Positions 35,028 to 44,112 are shown, counted from the stretch's first letter. The stretch: DNA of 64,000 nucleotides from Jeongeupia chitinilytica (GCF_014652315.1 NZ_BMYO01000008.1:124001-188000), one strand, 5' to 3'. Notes: generated from the letters alone by a model not told the origin. Numbers and translations: made by a program.

Positions 35028-35666
35028 ATGCTGCTGGCCCGATTTCATCAGGGAGTGCGCTTGAAGCGAAGCGGAGAGCAGGACTGGACCGACGAAACCT
35101 ATCTGGCGGGCTTGCGGCTGGCGCTGCTCCGCTTTGCCCGGCTGCAACTGCGCGATGCCGCAGCGGCCGAGGATGCGGTGCAGGAGGCGCTGATGGCGGC
35201 GTGGCTGCAATCCGGCGAGTTTGCCGGTCAGTCTGCGCACCAGACCTGGGTGTTCGGCATCCTGCGCCACAAGATCGTCGATACCTTGCGACGGCGCCAG
35301 CGGCTGGTCGGCCTGGCCGAACTCGGCGCCGAGGCCGACGACGAGGCGCTCGACGCACTGCTGTTCAACGCCAGTGGCCACTGGGACAAGCCGGCCAAAC
35401 CACAGGCCTGGCCCGATCCGCAAACACTGCTGGCGCAACGGCAGTTCTGGCAGCTGTTCGAAGCCTGCCTCGATCACCTGCCGGAGCAGTACGCCCGGGT
35501 CTTCATGGCGCGCGAATTCCTCGGTCTGGAGGTCGCCGAGCTTTGCGCCGAATTCGAAGTCAGCGCCAACCACTGCAGCGTGTTGCTGTACCGGGCGCGC
35601 TTGCGGTTGCGGACCTGCCTTTCTGAAAAGGGGCTTTCGGCGGAGGACGATCATGGCCAACTGTAA
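35028..35666 (+). CDS. ECF RNA polymerase sigma factor
   Basis: A sigma-70 family factor of about 212 residues. Region 2 shows AAAAEDAVQEALMAAW and HQTWVFGILRHKIVDTLRRR. Region 4 shows FMAREFLGLEVAELCAEFEVS followed by a recognition helix. Start ATG 35028 has no clear ribosome site, while TTG 35061 is preceded by GGGAG at 5 nt and would give 201 residues; the latter may be the true start. ECF factors of this group are often encoded with DUF2282/DUF692 operons, so it probably drives the bufferin genes in response to metal or oxidative stress. The stop overlaps the anti-sigma gene. Confidence 0.92.
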   Translation: MLLARFHQGVRLKRSGEQDWTDETYLAGLRLALLRFARLQLRDAAAAEDAVQEALMAAWLQSGEFAGQSAHQTWVFGILRHKIVDTLRRRQRLVGLAELGAEADDEALDALLFNASGHWDKPAKPQAWPDPQTLLAQRQFWQLFEACLDHLPEQYARVFMAREFLGLEVAELCAEFEVSANHCSVLLYRARLRLRTCLSEKGLSAEDDHGQL

Positions 35667-35856
35667 GACCGTCTCGAAACTGCTGTCCGATGCGCTCGAC
35701 CGGCCGCTGAACGCGCAGGAGTGGCTGCTCGTCCACGCGCACCTCCCGCTCTGCTCGGGGTGCCGCAATTTCCGCCGCCAGGTGCAGACCCTGCGGCAGG
35801 CCGGCGAACGGCTGCGCGACGGCGACGTGCCGACCGGGCCGTCGGGGCACGATTGA
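35653..35856 (+). CDS. Zinc-finger anti-sigma factor
   Basis: A 67-residue cytoplasmic protein with the HxxxCxxC zinc-binding anti-sigma motif (HLPLCSGCRNF) near residue 30 and no membrane segment. It starts inside the sigma gene (14-nt overlap) after GGAGGA. By family it should hold the sigma factor until zinc or thiol chemistry releases it. The soluble form implies a cytoplasmic signal. The 166-nt gap after it contains no gene. Confidence 0.85.
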   Translation: MANCKTVSKLLSDALDRPLNAQEWLLVHAHLPLCSGCRNFRRQVQTLRQAGERLRDGDVPTGPSGHD

Positions 35857-36022
35857 TGACCGGCGGGAACGCGGCGGCATGATGCGCGCCCGGCCGACGG
35901 GTCCTTCCGTGGCCGCCTTCCGGCCGTCCGATCCTCCCGTAGTCCTTGCCCGGTTGCCCGGCGGGGACTAGAACGCCAGCACGTGTGCCGCGCCGCGGCC
36001 CGCAGCCGACAAGGAGTCGACC

Positions 36023-36439
36023 ATGCAAGTGCAAGCGTATCTGATGCTCAACGGCCGCTGTGACGAAGCGCTGGCCTTTTACAAGCAGGCAGTCGGTGCC
36101 GAGGTGGGCCTGCTGATGCGCAACAAGGATGCACCGCCGGGGTCGGGGTGCGAGGGGCTGGACGAGGTCTGGCAGAACAAGGTGATGCACTGCAATTTCA
36201 CCGTTGGCCAGACACAGCTGATGGCATCCGACGGCATGCCCGGCTCGCCGGCGACGACGATGAGCGGCTGTTCGCTGACGATCGCCCCCGACAGCCTGGA
36301 AAAAGGGCGCCAGATCTTCGATGCGCTCGCCGACGGCGGCAGCGTGCAGATGCCGTTTCAGCAGACCTTCTGGGCCAAGGGCTTCGGCATGCTGACCGAC
36401 CGGTTCGGGGTCAACTGGATGGTCAACTTCGAGCAGTGA
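36023..36439 (+). CDS. VOC family protein (PhnB / YjdN-like)
   Basis: A 138-residue protein of the vicinal oxygen chelate superfamily. VQAYLMLNGRCDEALAFYKQ at the start and GFGMLTDRFGVNWMVN at the end are the PhnB-like pattern often annotated as a demethylubiquinone methyltransferase relative, but no such activity can be claimed. AAGGAG lies just upstream of the ATG. It stands alone between the bufferin operon and a converging small gene. Confidence 0.88.
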   Translation: MQVQAYLMLNGRCDEALAFYKQAVGAEVGLLMRNKDAPPGSGCEGLDEVWQNKVMHCNFTVGQTQLMASDGMPGSPATTMSGCSLTIAPDSLEKGRQIFDALADGGSVQMPFQQTFWAKGFGMLTDRFGVNWMVNFEQ

Positions 36440-36451
36440 GGTTTTGGTCGG

Positions 36452-36715
36452 TCAGACCGGTTTGTCCGGTCGGTGCTGCGATTGCCGGTACAGCATGGAC
36501 AGCTCGTTCAGCAACTGCTCGGGGGTATCGCCGAGCTCGCGCGCCTTGGCAACGATGCGCCGCTTGACCGCGCCTTTCAGCTGCACCAGCGCCAGATGGC
36601 GGGCCTGCGCAGCCTGCTGCGTACGATCCTCCGGCGTGACCGTAGCTGACGCGGTGGCAAACAGGACGGAGGGGTGGTCCCCGTCCTTGACGCCGTTGGG
36701 CAGTTTGAAATTCAT
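36452..36715 (-). CDS. Hypothetical 87-residue protein
   Basis: A small soluble protein, mostly helical, with basic central segments (QLKGAVKRRIVAKARELG) and no cysteine or signal peptide. I recognise no family. It converges on the VOC gene 12 nt away. No clear ribosome site precedes ATG 36715. The region upstream (36716-36857) has two short AT-rich stretches and no other gene. Codon use matches the neighbours. Confidence 0.55.
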   Translation of the reverse strand: MNFKLPNGVKDGDHPSVLFATASATVTPEDRTQQAAQARHLALVQLKGAVKRRIVAKARELGDTPEQLLNELSMLYRQSQHRPDKPV

Positions 36716-36857
36716 GGGAGGCGATCGTAGCCGGTCTGTATGACCCGAATGTGATGTTTCTTACAAAATAGCCGAAATCGACGATGTGTGGCGAGACGTT
36801 GTAAGTATTTGCCTCGCAGTGTCGCCGTGCCGGGGCTCGGCGCCGTCCGCGGCGGCC

Positions 36858-38894
36858 TCAGAGCGCCAGTACCACCGGGGTCGTCGGCATCGCGCAGCAG
36901 ATCAGCGCCTCGCCGTCGCGTGGCGTGTAGGCCGGCGGATTGGGGTAGCAGACACTGCCTTCGCGCAGCGGCGTGCTGCAGCTGCCGCACAGGCCGGCGC
37001 GGCAGCTGTAGGCCGGCGACAGCCCGCTGGCTTCGGCGGCTTCCAGCAGGGTCTGACCGGGCTGCCATTCGGTGCTGCCGCCGCTGCGTTCGAACCGCAC
37101 GGCTTGCGCTACCGTCGGAGCCGGGATGGTCGCTGCGGCATCGGCCTCGAGCGGTTCGCCCTGACCGAAGAACTCGTAGTGGATGCGGTGTCGGGCGATG
37201 CCGAGCCCGCGCAGCGCCCAGTACGCCTGACGCATGAATCCGTCCGGACCGCACAGGTAGACGTCGTAGTCGTCGAGCGGCAGCAGGCTGCGCAGCAGGT
37301 CGGCATCGATGCGGCCGGCGCTGTCGTAATCGAGCCCGAGCCGGTCGGCTTCGTCGGGTTGCGAGTAACGGACGTGGAGCCGCAGTTTTCCGTGTTGTGC
37401 GGCCCGCTCGCGCAGCCGTGCGCCGAAGGCGTGTTCGCGGCCGTTGCGCGCGGCGTGGACGAACCAGACCGAGCGCGCACGGTGAGGTTCGCCGCCGGGC
37501 GGTGCCAGCGCATCGAGCATCGCCAGCATCGGCGTGATGCCGACGCCGCCGCTCAGCAGGATGACCGGGCGGGTACTCGCCGCGTCGAGCACGAACCGGC
37601 CGCGCGGCGCCTGTGCGTCGAGCAGGTCGCCTGCCTGCAGTGCATCGTGCAGCTGCGCCGACACGCGGCCTTCGCGTTTGACCGAGATCCGGTACGTCTG
37701 CCCGTCGGCGGCCTGCGACAGCGAATACGTCCGCGTCAGCAGCCCCAGTCCCGGCACGTCGACCCGGATCGGCAGGAACTGGCCGGGCTGGTAGGGCACG
37801 ACGCCGAGGTCGTCGGCCGGCTGAAGGTGGAACGAGGTGATCGTCTCGCTCTCGCGGACGCGTTGCAGCACGCGCAACGGCCGGTACCGGTCGGCGAGCT
37901 GTACCAGTGCCACCGCCTTGTCGACGGCCTGCCAGTCGCCGGTGCCGGCGAGGATCGGCGACGTTTCGCGCAAGGCCCAGCGCAGCGGCAGCCGGCCGCG
38001 CAGCCGCACGACCCGGTCGACGCGGAAACGGACCAGCCGCTCGGCACCGGCAAAGGCGAGCAACTCGTCGCCCTCCCAGACGATCTCGCCACGGCCGGCC
38101 AGATACAGCAGGTCGCCGCTGTCGAAGTCGGGGAACAGCAGGCCGGCGCGCGGGTTGGCCTGCAGGTTGCCGAGGGTGTTGAAGTGGAAGTTGCCGACGA
38201 AATCGGGCCAGGTCAGCGTGTTGCCGTCGATGCGGACAAAGCCGGGCTTGCCGCCGCGGTGCGAGACGTCGCTGCCGTCACGGCCGGTCTCGCTGGCCGC
38301 GCCGGTTTCGGTGAAGTGGGTGGCGATGAAGAAGGTGTCGGCCGCGGTGATCTGCGCCATCGCCGCAGCGTCGAGCGTCGTCGTCCGTTCCGGCGGTGCC
38401 GGTACGGCGTCGGGGACGACGCGGCGGTAATCGCGCTTCTGGATGTATTGCGGGCAGTTGCCGAAGCTCTGCGTGACCGCGACCGAGATGCCGTGCGCGT
38501 CGGCCTCGCCGATTCGGCCGTTCATCCGGTTGCGCCGGCGGGTTTCCAGCTCGATGCCGAGCAGGCCGACCGATGCGCCGGACTGCAGCGCGGCGGCGAG
38601 CGGGTCGTCGCTTACCGGTCGGGCGTCGAGCCGCAGCGTGCGCGGCTCGGGTGAATGGGCAAAACCCGGATCGCCGACCAGCAGCGTTGCCCATGGCTGG
38701 CCTTCGGCGTCGACGGCGCCGAGGACGACGAAAGGCAACTGGCTGAAGAACTCGCGGTGCTGGTCGGGCATGTAGCCACGGACGACCTGGCGGCCGATGG
38801 CTTCGACCTTGTCGCGCACGCCGACCCGTGTCTGGACCGCCTGCTCGCCGGGATGAAACGGCGAGACCTCGTGTGACCATCCTGCCAGCGCCAT
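36858..38894 (-). CDS. PNPOx-like / ferredoxin reductase / 2Fe-2S fusion protein
   Basis: A 678-residue three-part redox protein. Residues about 30-310 are a flavin-binding pyridoxamine-oxidase-like domain (FVVLGAVDAEGQPWATLLVG, ADTFFIATHF, NFHFNTLGNL). Residues about 340-580 are a ferredoxin-NADP reductase module with RTYSLSQA (FAD), LSGGVGITPMLAML (NAD(P)H) and YLCGPDGFM. The last 90 residues are a plant-type 2Fe-2S ferredoxin with CRAGLCGSCSTPL and a final CC pair. AGGAG precedes ATG 38894. Substrate is unknown. Such fusions are predicted to channel electrons from NAD(P)H to a flavin site. Confidence 0.9.
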   Translation of the reverse strand: MALAGWSHEVSPFHPGEQAVQTRVGVRDKVEAIGRQVVRGYMPDQHREFFSQLPFVVLGAVDAEGQPWATLLVGDPGFAHSPEPRTLRLDARPVSDDPLAAALQSGASVGLLGIELETRRRNRMNGRIGEADAHGISVAVTQSFGNCPQYIQKRDYRRVVPDAVPAPPERTTTLDAAAMAQITAADTFFIATHFTETGAASETGRDGSDVSHRGGKPGFVRIDGNTLTWPDFVGNFHFNTLGNLQANPRAGLLFPDFDSGDLLYLAGRGEIVWEGDELLAFAGAERLVRFRVDRVVRLRGRLPLRWALRETSPILAGTGDWQAVDKAVALVQLADRYRPLRVLQRVRESETITSFHLQPADDLGVVPYQPGQFLPIRVDVPGLGLLTRTYSLSQAADGQTYRISVKREGRVSAQLHDALQAGDLLDAQAPRGRFVLDAASTRPVILLSGGVGITPMLAMLDALAPPGGEPHRARSVWFVHAARNGREHAFGARLRERAAQHGKLRLHVRYSQPDEADRLGLDYDSAGRIDADLLRSLLPLDDYDVYLCGPDGFMRQAYWALRGLGIARHRIHYEFFGQGEPLEADAAATIPAPTVAQAVRFERSGGSTEWQPGQTLLEAAEASGLSPAYSCRAGLCGSCSTPLREGSVCYPNPPAYTPRDGEALICCAMPTTPVVLAL

Positions 38895-38991
38895 GGTGAG
38901 CTCCTGAAAACCTGTTTGCGCGATCCTGCCGGCGGCGCCGGATGACCGCCCTTGCAGACTTTCCGGTACCGCACGTGTCGTGCAGGGGCGG

Positions 38992-39621
38992 TTACGCCGC
39001 GGCCAGCCCGACCGCGGTCGTCACCAGCGGTACGAAGCCGGGCAGTGCTTCGATGCGCGCCAGCCACGCGCGGATGTGCGGGTAATCGGCCAGCGACACG
39101 TCGCCTTCTGGCGCATGGGCGATGTAGCCGTAGCAAGCGACATCGGCAATGGTCGGGTCGCTGCCGGCCAGCCAGGGACGGGTCGCCAGCTCGGCGTCGA
39201 CCACCGCAAACAGCGCGTGGCTGCGGGCGATCAGCGCGGCCGCGTCGAGCTTGGCGCCGAACACGTTGACCAGCCGCGCCTGCGCCGGACCGAAGGCCAC
39301 CGGCCCGGCCGCCACCGACAGCCAGCGCTGCACCTGCGCGGCACCGAGCGGGTCGGTCGGCAGCCAGCGGCCGGCCCCGTAGCGCAGCGCCAGATAGGTG
39401 AGGATGGCGTTCGAGTCGGCCAGCACCGTACCGTTGTCGTCGATCACCGGCACCTGGCCGAAACGGTTCAGTGCGAGGAATTCGCTGCTTTTCTGTGCGC
39501 CGCCCTTGAGGTCGACTTCGACCAGCTCATGGGGCAGGCCGAGCAGGCTCAGCAGCAGCTCGACGCGGTGGCTGTGGCCGGACAGACGGTGACGGTACAG
39601 GCGGATGGGACGGGTGCTCAT
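38992..39621 (-). CDS. Glutathione S-transferase family protein
   Basis: A 209-residue protein with an N-terminal thioredoxin-like domain (IRLYRHRLSGHSHRVELLLS, FGQVPVIDDNGTVLADSNAI) and an all-helical C-terminal domain with PTIADVACYGY. SGHS near residue 14 suggests a serine as the catalytic residue. Its target is unknown. It diverges from a LysR regulator across 125 nt containing a perfect dyad, so it is likely controlled by that regulator. It ends 97 nt before the fusion-protein start. Confidence 0.92.
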   Translation of the reverse strand: MSTRPIRLYRHRLSGHSHRVELLLSLLGLPHELVEVDLKGGAQKSSEFLALNRFGQVPVIDDNGTVLADSNAILTYLALRYGAGRWLPTDPLGAAQVQRWLSVAAGPVAFGPAQARLVNVFGAKLDAAALIARSHALFAVVDAELATRPWLAGSDPTIADVACYGYIAHAPEGDVSLADYPHIRAWLARIEALPGFVPLVTTAVGLAAA

Positions 39622-39709
39622 GATGCGGACCTCGCGTGTCGGGGAGTGGTGTCATGCAGTGTGGATAATGCGTGTGCTGGAATAAATGCGAGTTTCGTGA
39701 TTTAACTAA

Positions 39710-39722
39710 TCCGATAATCGGA
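39710..39722. promoter_or_regulatory. Candidate LysR operator between GST and lysR genes
   Basis: TCCGAT-A-ATCGGA is a perfect 6-1-6 dyad 25 nt before the LysR start. A further half-site (AATCGG) follows at 39725. LysR-type regulators usually bind such dyads between themselves and a divergent target. Confidence 0.5.
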
Positions 39723-39746
39723 GTAATCGGGTCACGGAGCAGCGTT

Positions 39747-40628
39747 ATGGACAAACTGCGGGCGATGCAGACCTTCGTCGCCATCGTCGAGTGCGGCAGC
39801 CTGACCGCTGCGGCGCGCGTACTGACCTCGTCGCTGCCGGCGGTGGTGCGCACGCTGGCAACGCTGGAGGAGGCGCTGGGGGTGCGGCTGCTCAATCGCA
39901 CCACTCGGCGGATCTCGCTGACCGACGAGGGGCGCGACTATCTCGAAAGCTGCCGGCAGATTCTCGGCGCGATCGACGAGGCCGAGCAGCGGCTGTCGGA
40001 CCGGCAGGACGAGGCGAGCGGCCGGCTGGTCGTCACCGCATCGGTGCTGTTCGGCCAGATGTACGTCGCACCGGCGGTGACACGCTTCCTGCAGGCACAC
40101 CCGAAGGTCCAGTGCCGGCTGGTGCTGCTCGACCGTGTCGCCAACCTGATCGAGGAGGGGATCGACGTCGGCATCCGCATCGGTCCGCTCGACGACTCCA
40201 GCCTGATCGCCCGGCGTGTCGGCGAAATCCACCGCATCGTCGCGGCCAGTCCGGATTACCTCTCGCGCTACCCGGCGCCGCAGCATCCCGGCGATCTCGC
40301 CCACGCCAACTGCATCCGCTTTACCGGCAACGGCCGCACCACCTGGCTGTTCCAGGACCAGGGGCGGCCGCTGAGCGTGCCGGTTTCGGGCAGCCTGGAG
40401 TGCAACCACGGCCTGCCTGCGGTCGAGGCCTGCATCGCCGGGCTCGGCATCGGCCAGTTCCTTTCCTACCAGATCACCGGACACCTCGCCGCCGGCCGGC
40501 TTGTGCCGTTGCTGCCGGCATTCCAGTTGCCGCCGCTGCCGGTGCACATCGTCTACCCGCACGCCGGCCTGCTGCCTCACCGGACCCGGCTGTTCATCCA
40601 GTGGATGAAACAGGCGCTGGCGGGCTGA
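39747..40628 (+). CDS. LysR-family transcriptional regulator
   Basis: A 293-residue regulator with an N-terminal winged helix (MQTFVAIVECGSLTAAARVL, LLNRTTRRISLTDEG) and a periplasmic-binding-like effector domain (VEEGIDVGIRIG-type phrase at residues 125-150). It resembles the CrgA/AaeR-like branch. CGGAG at 39735-39739 supports ATG 39747 over the upstream ATG at 39672. It diverges from the GST gene and is followed by a strong terminator. Confidence 0.92.
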   Translation: MDKLRAMQTFVAIVECGSLTAAARVLTSSLPAVVRTLATLEEALGVRLLNRTTRRISLTDEGRDYLESCRQILGAIDEAEQRLSDRQDEASGRLVVTASVLFGQMYVAPAVTRFLQAHPKVQCRLVLLDRVANLIEEGIDVGIRIGPLDDSSLIARRVGEIHRIVAASPDYLSRYPAPQHPGDLAHANCIRFTGNGRTTWLFQDQGRPLSVPVSGSLECNHGLPAVEACIAGLGIGQFLSYQITGHLAAGRLVPLLPAFQLPPLPVHIVYPHAGLLPHRTRLFIQWMKQALAG

Positions 40629-40644
40629 GCCGCCGGGCATGGAA

Positions 40645-40667
40645 AAGGCCCCACAGCGTGGGGCCTT
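40645..40667. terminator. Bidirectional terminator between lysR and DUF1254 genes
   Basis: A 10-bp perfect stem (AAGGCCCCAC / GTGGGGCCTT) with an AGC loop lies 16 nt after the LysR stop and 30 nt past the end of the converging DUF1254 gene. A/T bases at both stem ends suit termination from either side. Confidence 0.75.
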
Positions 40668-40697
40668 GCGGTCAACCGGCGTACAGCCGGGAAGGGG

Positions 40698-42170
40698 TCA
40701 CCTGACCTTGCGGATCACCGGCGGCTGCCACGAGCCGTCGGTAATGCCGGCCTTGCCCCAGTACGCGCGGATGTACAGCGAGAAGCTGTCCTTCGGTGCC
40801 GGCAGCCAGTTGCTTTCCTTGGCCTTGCCCGGCGACTTCGCGCCGACGTACAGGGTCAGCGAACCGTCGGCGTTGCGCTTCAGGTCCTTGTTCTTCGTGC
40901 CGAGCGAGAAGCGCTTCAGCTCGTTCGGGTAGAAGAAGTGGTGCTTGTTGTACAGCGTCATCGACCAGAAGCCCTGGACCGGCGGCTCCTGGCCGGCGGC
41001 GAAGGTGACTTCGTAGCTGTTCTTGCCGTCGAGCTGCACCTTGGCGGCGTCGTTGTCGGTGTAGAAGTACTGGGTCTCGTTCGGACGGTTGTCGAACATG
41101 TTCGACTTGGACGTGCCGGTCCGGTTGAAGTAGTCCAGTCCCCACTGCGCGTTGTTGACCGAGCGGTTCCAGCCGTTGCCGGCCGGCACGCCGTTGTGCT
41201 TCCACTGGTGGAACTGCTTGATCGTGTCTTCCTCGGCCTGCTTGGCGGTATCCACCATCAGCTTCTTCACCGCCGGATCCTTGGCACCGGCGTCGAGCAG
41301 CGAGCGGTATTGCGCGTACAGCGCTTCCTCGCCCGGCAGCGGCGGCACGGCATCGAGCACGGCGCCGAGCTGGTCGAAGAACTTCTCCGGCACGACCCAC
41401 TTGGTCTCGCCGCCACCGCTCGACTTCGGCCCCTGGATGGCCTTCGAGTCGGCCCAGGTCACGGTCTTCATCTTGCCGTCGAACTGCGACAGCGGGTAGG
41501 CGACGACCTGGTTCAGCAGCGGCTGGATCGCCTTGCGGTCGGCGGCGGTGTCGTCCATGAACACGCGCGGAATGCCGTTGGCCAGCGCCGTGCTGCTGCG
41601 GACCACGGCCTGGATGCCGGCCGGCTTTTCACCCTTCCAGTTCGGGCCGACCAGCAGGTAGAAGCCCGGCTTGCTGTGATACGGCTTGCCCAGTTCGCCG
41701 AACTGGTCGGTGCGCTGGTCGTACAGCGCGTAGACCCAGAAACGGTCGCCGAAGTCCGGCACCTGGATCACCACCGGTTCTTCGTCGAGCGAGAAGAAGC
41801 CCAGGCCGTAGGCGACGTCCTGATTCGGGCAGGCGATGAAATTCTGCGACGGGTCGATGTAGTCGTTCAGCATGCTGATCTGGCCGCGCGGTGCGGCCGG
41901 CAGCACGCCGTTGAGCTTGCCCGGATACGGTGCCTTGGTGATCGCGTTGAAGCGGTTCTGCATGTTCACCAGCGGCCAGCCCCAGACGTAGGCGCTGCGT
42001 GCCAGTGTCTTGACGTACTCGGCCGGCATCTGCACGCCCTTGGCCGGCTGGGCCAGCGCGGCAGCTTGCGGCGCCGGGGCGGTGGTTGCGGCAGCAGTGG
42101 CGGCGACCGGCGCAATCAGCGCCAGCGACACCAGCGCGGTCAGTGCGGATTTCGGCGTGAAGGATTTCAT
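40698..42170 (-). CDS. DUF1254 / DUF1214 secreted protein, copy 1
   Basis: A 490-residue exported protein. The signal peptide (KSFTPKSALTALVSLALIAP) ends near residue 30. The DUF1254 domain has AYVWGWPLVNMQNRF and PNQDVAYGLGFFSLDEEPVV. The C-terminal DUF1214 domain has GFWSMTLYNKHHFFYPNELK and SLTLYVGAKSPG. AGGA sits 6 nt before ATG 42170. These periplasmic proteins have no well-established activity. It follows a longer homologue by 106 nt on the same strand, so the pair is probably one operon controlled by the AraC gene. Confidence 0.9.
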   Translation of the reverse strand: MKSFTPKSALTALVSLALIAPVAATAAATTAPAPQAAALAQPAKGVQMPAEYVKTLARSAYVWGWPLVNMQNRFNAITKAPYPGKLNGVLPAAPRGQISMLNDYIDPSQNFIACPNQDVAYGLGFFSLDEEPVVIQVPDFGDRFWVYALYDQRTDQFGELGKPYHSKPGFYLLVGPNWKGEKPAGIQAVVRSSTALANGIPRVFMDDTAADRKAIQPLLNQVVAYPLSQFDGKMKTVTWADSKAIQGPKSSGGGETKWVVPEKFFDQLGAVLDAVPPLPGEEALYAQYRSLLDAGAKDPAVKKLMVDTAKQAEEDTIKQFHQWKHNGVPAGNGWNRSVNNAQWGLDYFNRTGTSKSNMFDNRPNETQYFYTDNDAAKVQLDGKNSYEVTFAAGQEPPVQGFWSMTLYNKHHFFYPNELKRFSLGTKNKDLKRNADGSLTLYVGAKSPGKAKESNWLPAPKDSFSLYIRAYWGKAGITDGSWQPPVIRKVR

Positions 42171-42223
42171 CGGGGTTCCTTTGTCATGTGTTCTGGTAAA
42201 AACAGGGTAAATGGCGGCGGGGG

Positions 42224-42237
42224 CCGGTTGCAACCGG
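42224..42237. repeat. Perfect 14-nt palindrome between the two DUF1254 genes
   Basis: CCGGTTG-CAACCGG is a self-complementary sequence in a GC-rich 106-nt spacer. It may be a weak intercistronic hairpin. There is no T run after it. Confidence 0.35.
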
Positions 42238-42276
42238 GCCGGTGGCCCCGGTCCCGCATGCCGGATGCAAATCCGT

Positions 42277-43767
42277 CTACTTCACCTTGACGATGTCGTC
42301 CGGCTTCCACGTCTGGTCGTAGAACGCATCGCCGGTGCCGTACAGCCGCACCGCGACGAGGAAGTCGCGACCCGGAATGGTCTTGATGTAGGCCGCGTCG
42401 ACCACGCCTTGCGGCTTCTCCGGACCGAACCAGATATCGATCGATCCGTCGGCCTGCTTCGGAATGTCGTAGTAGCCGTTGGTCGACGGCAGCAGCTGCG
42501 AGGTTTCCGGCATGGTGCCGTCGGTGACGTTGTAGGCGGTCACGGCCCAGAACAGCTCGGCCGGGATGCCGGCCGGCAGGCGCAGCTTGTAGCTGTGCGA
42601 GCCGTTCATGAAGTTGCCGCTGGCATCACGCGTGGTGAACGGGTACTTCGAACCCGCGCCGGTGGTGTGCATCGCCATCGCAGGCGCCGACGAGTACGCG
42701 TACTGGAAGAAGCCGGCGCGCTGGGCGACGTCCAGATAACTTTCCTGCATCCAGTCGGCAGTGCCGCCGGCCCAGGCGGATTCGTACTGGCGATCCTTGT
42801 AGTAGCGGTTGCGGCCGTCCTCGCGACCGAGCTGGCGGGTGGCGAGGATCATCTTCGGCGCGGTTTCGACCGCCTTCTGCAGCAGCTTCTGCTGCTGGGC
42901 ATTCGGCTTGAACGGCTGGCCCTTGACGATGCCGATCGAGGCCAGCGCACCGCGGGTTTCCAGATCGATCGCGTCGACCGGTTCGTAGTCGACGAAGGCC
43001 TTGAGCTTGGCCCAGAACTGGCTGTCGGTCGGATACATCATGTTGATGTTCTTGCCGCTGGCGTCCGGGAACTGCATCGGCTTGGCGTCCTTCTCCGGCG
43101 TGAACAGCGGGTAGACGCGGGTCAGTTCGGCGTTCTTCACCGCCGGTGCCGGATCCGGCTTGCCGGCGTTCTCGCCGGTGCCCTTGGCCATGATGGTGCG
43201 GAAGAACAGGAAGACGTTGTAGGTCTTGGACTTGACCGCGAAATAGCCACCCGGCACCGGGCCGGTCCAGTCCGGCGGCAGCAGCAGGTAGAGGCCGCCG
43301 CGCGCACGGTCCGGGCCGATCGCGCCGACGTCGGTCAGCGTGCGCTGGAAGAAGTCGGTGAACATGCCGATGACGTTGGGCGGTGCCTTCACCACCAGCG
43401 GCCCGGTTTCCTTCAGGTCGAGGTAGCTCATCGAGTAGATCACGTCGGCGTTGGGCGTCGGCACCATGGTGCGGCTGTCCATGCGCTGCTTCCAGATCGG
43501 CAGCACGTTGTAGCCGGCGCCGAACAGCTTTTCCGAGCCGTCACGCATGCCGATGGTGTTCAGCAGCGGGATCATCGTCATGTAGCTGTGTACCGCGTTC
43601 TGGTAGTACAGCTCGTCGCGCAGGCTTTCGGCTTCCTTCTGGTCGAGCCAGTTGCCGTGGTTGATCTGCTTGATCAGCGGGGATTCGGGCGCCGCGGCCC
43701 GGATGGCCGGCGCAAAACACAGTGCCACGGCCAGAACCGGGCTGGCGATTTTCCAGTGCTTGAGCAT
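42277..43767 (-). CDS. DUF1254 / DUF1214 secreted protein, copy 2
   Basis: A 496-residue exported protein with signal peptide KHWKIASPVLAVALCFAPAI. The DUF1254 part has AVHSYMTMIPLLNTIGMRDG and TPNADVIYSMSYLDLKETGP. The DUF1214 part has FWAVTAYNVTDGTMPE and GSIDIWFGPEKPQG. It is only distantly similar to copy 1, so the pair diverged long ago. AGGAG precedes ATG 43767. It diverges from an AraC-type regulator. Confidence 0.9.
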   Translation of the reverse strand: MLKHWKIASPVLAVALCFAPAIRAAAPESPLIKQINHGNWLDQKEAESLRDELYYQNAVHSYMTMIPLLNTIGMRDGSEKLFGAGYNVLPIWKQRMDSRTMVPTPNADVIYSMSYLDLKETGPLVVKAPPNVIGMFTDFFQRTLTDVGAIGPDRARGGLYLLLPPDWTGPVPGGYFAVKSKTYNVFLFFRTIMAKGTGENAGKPDPAPAVKNAELTRVYPLFTPEKDAKPMQFPDASGKNINMMYPTDSQFWAKLKAFVDYEPVDAIDLETRGALASIGIVKGQPFKPNAQQQKLLQKAVETAPKMILATRQLGREDGRNRYYKDRQYESAWAGGTADWMQESYLDVAQRAGFFQYAYSSAPAMAMHTTGAGSKYPFTTRDASGNFMNGSHSYKLRLPAGIPAELFWAVTAYNVTDGTMPETSQLLPSTNGYYDIPKQADGSIDIWFGPEKPQGVVDAAYIKTIPGRDFLVAVRLYGTGDAFYDQTWKPDDIVKVK

Positions 43768-44112
43768 GCTGCGTTCTCCTTCGAACAGGGGCTGTTCTGG
43801 TATTGACCGGCCTGGCGCGTCGTAAATTGTCGGCAGACGGCCGGGCGGGCGGGGGTTATTGTGGGTTTGACGGCCGGACCGGCGGGGCGTGAATACCAGC
43901 CGTGCTGGCCGTGCCGTCCGCATCGGTGGCGTCATCGTATCCGAACATCATTTCATTGCATCGGAAAATGTCGAGACCGGAAAGGTTGTGTCGTACCGCG
44001 ATCTCCGACGCGGAAACGGAGGACGGCGATGCAGGCCGCGGATGCAATCCATCGTAGCCGCAGGGTCCGGCGGGCTCTATCCGAAAAGCGCAGTTTTCAG
44101 CGGGGTGTGACA
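43768..44112. other. 345-nt intergenic region between DUF1254 and AraC genes
   Basis: No convincing gene is seen. The middle (about 43930-43980) is less GC-rich (ATCATTTCATTGCATCGG) and probably holds the divergent promoters and the AraC site. An 85-codon minus-strand frame here has no ribosome site or recognisable protein pattern. Confidence 0.6.

Noticed and set aside
42211..43806. A 531-codon plus-strand frame opposite the second DUF1254 gene
   Set aside because: It is antisense to a gene with a signal peptide, good ribosome site and two recognised domains.
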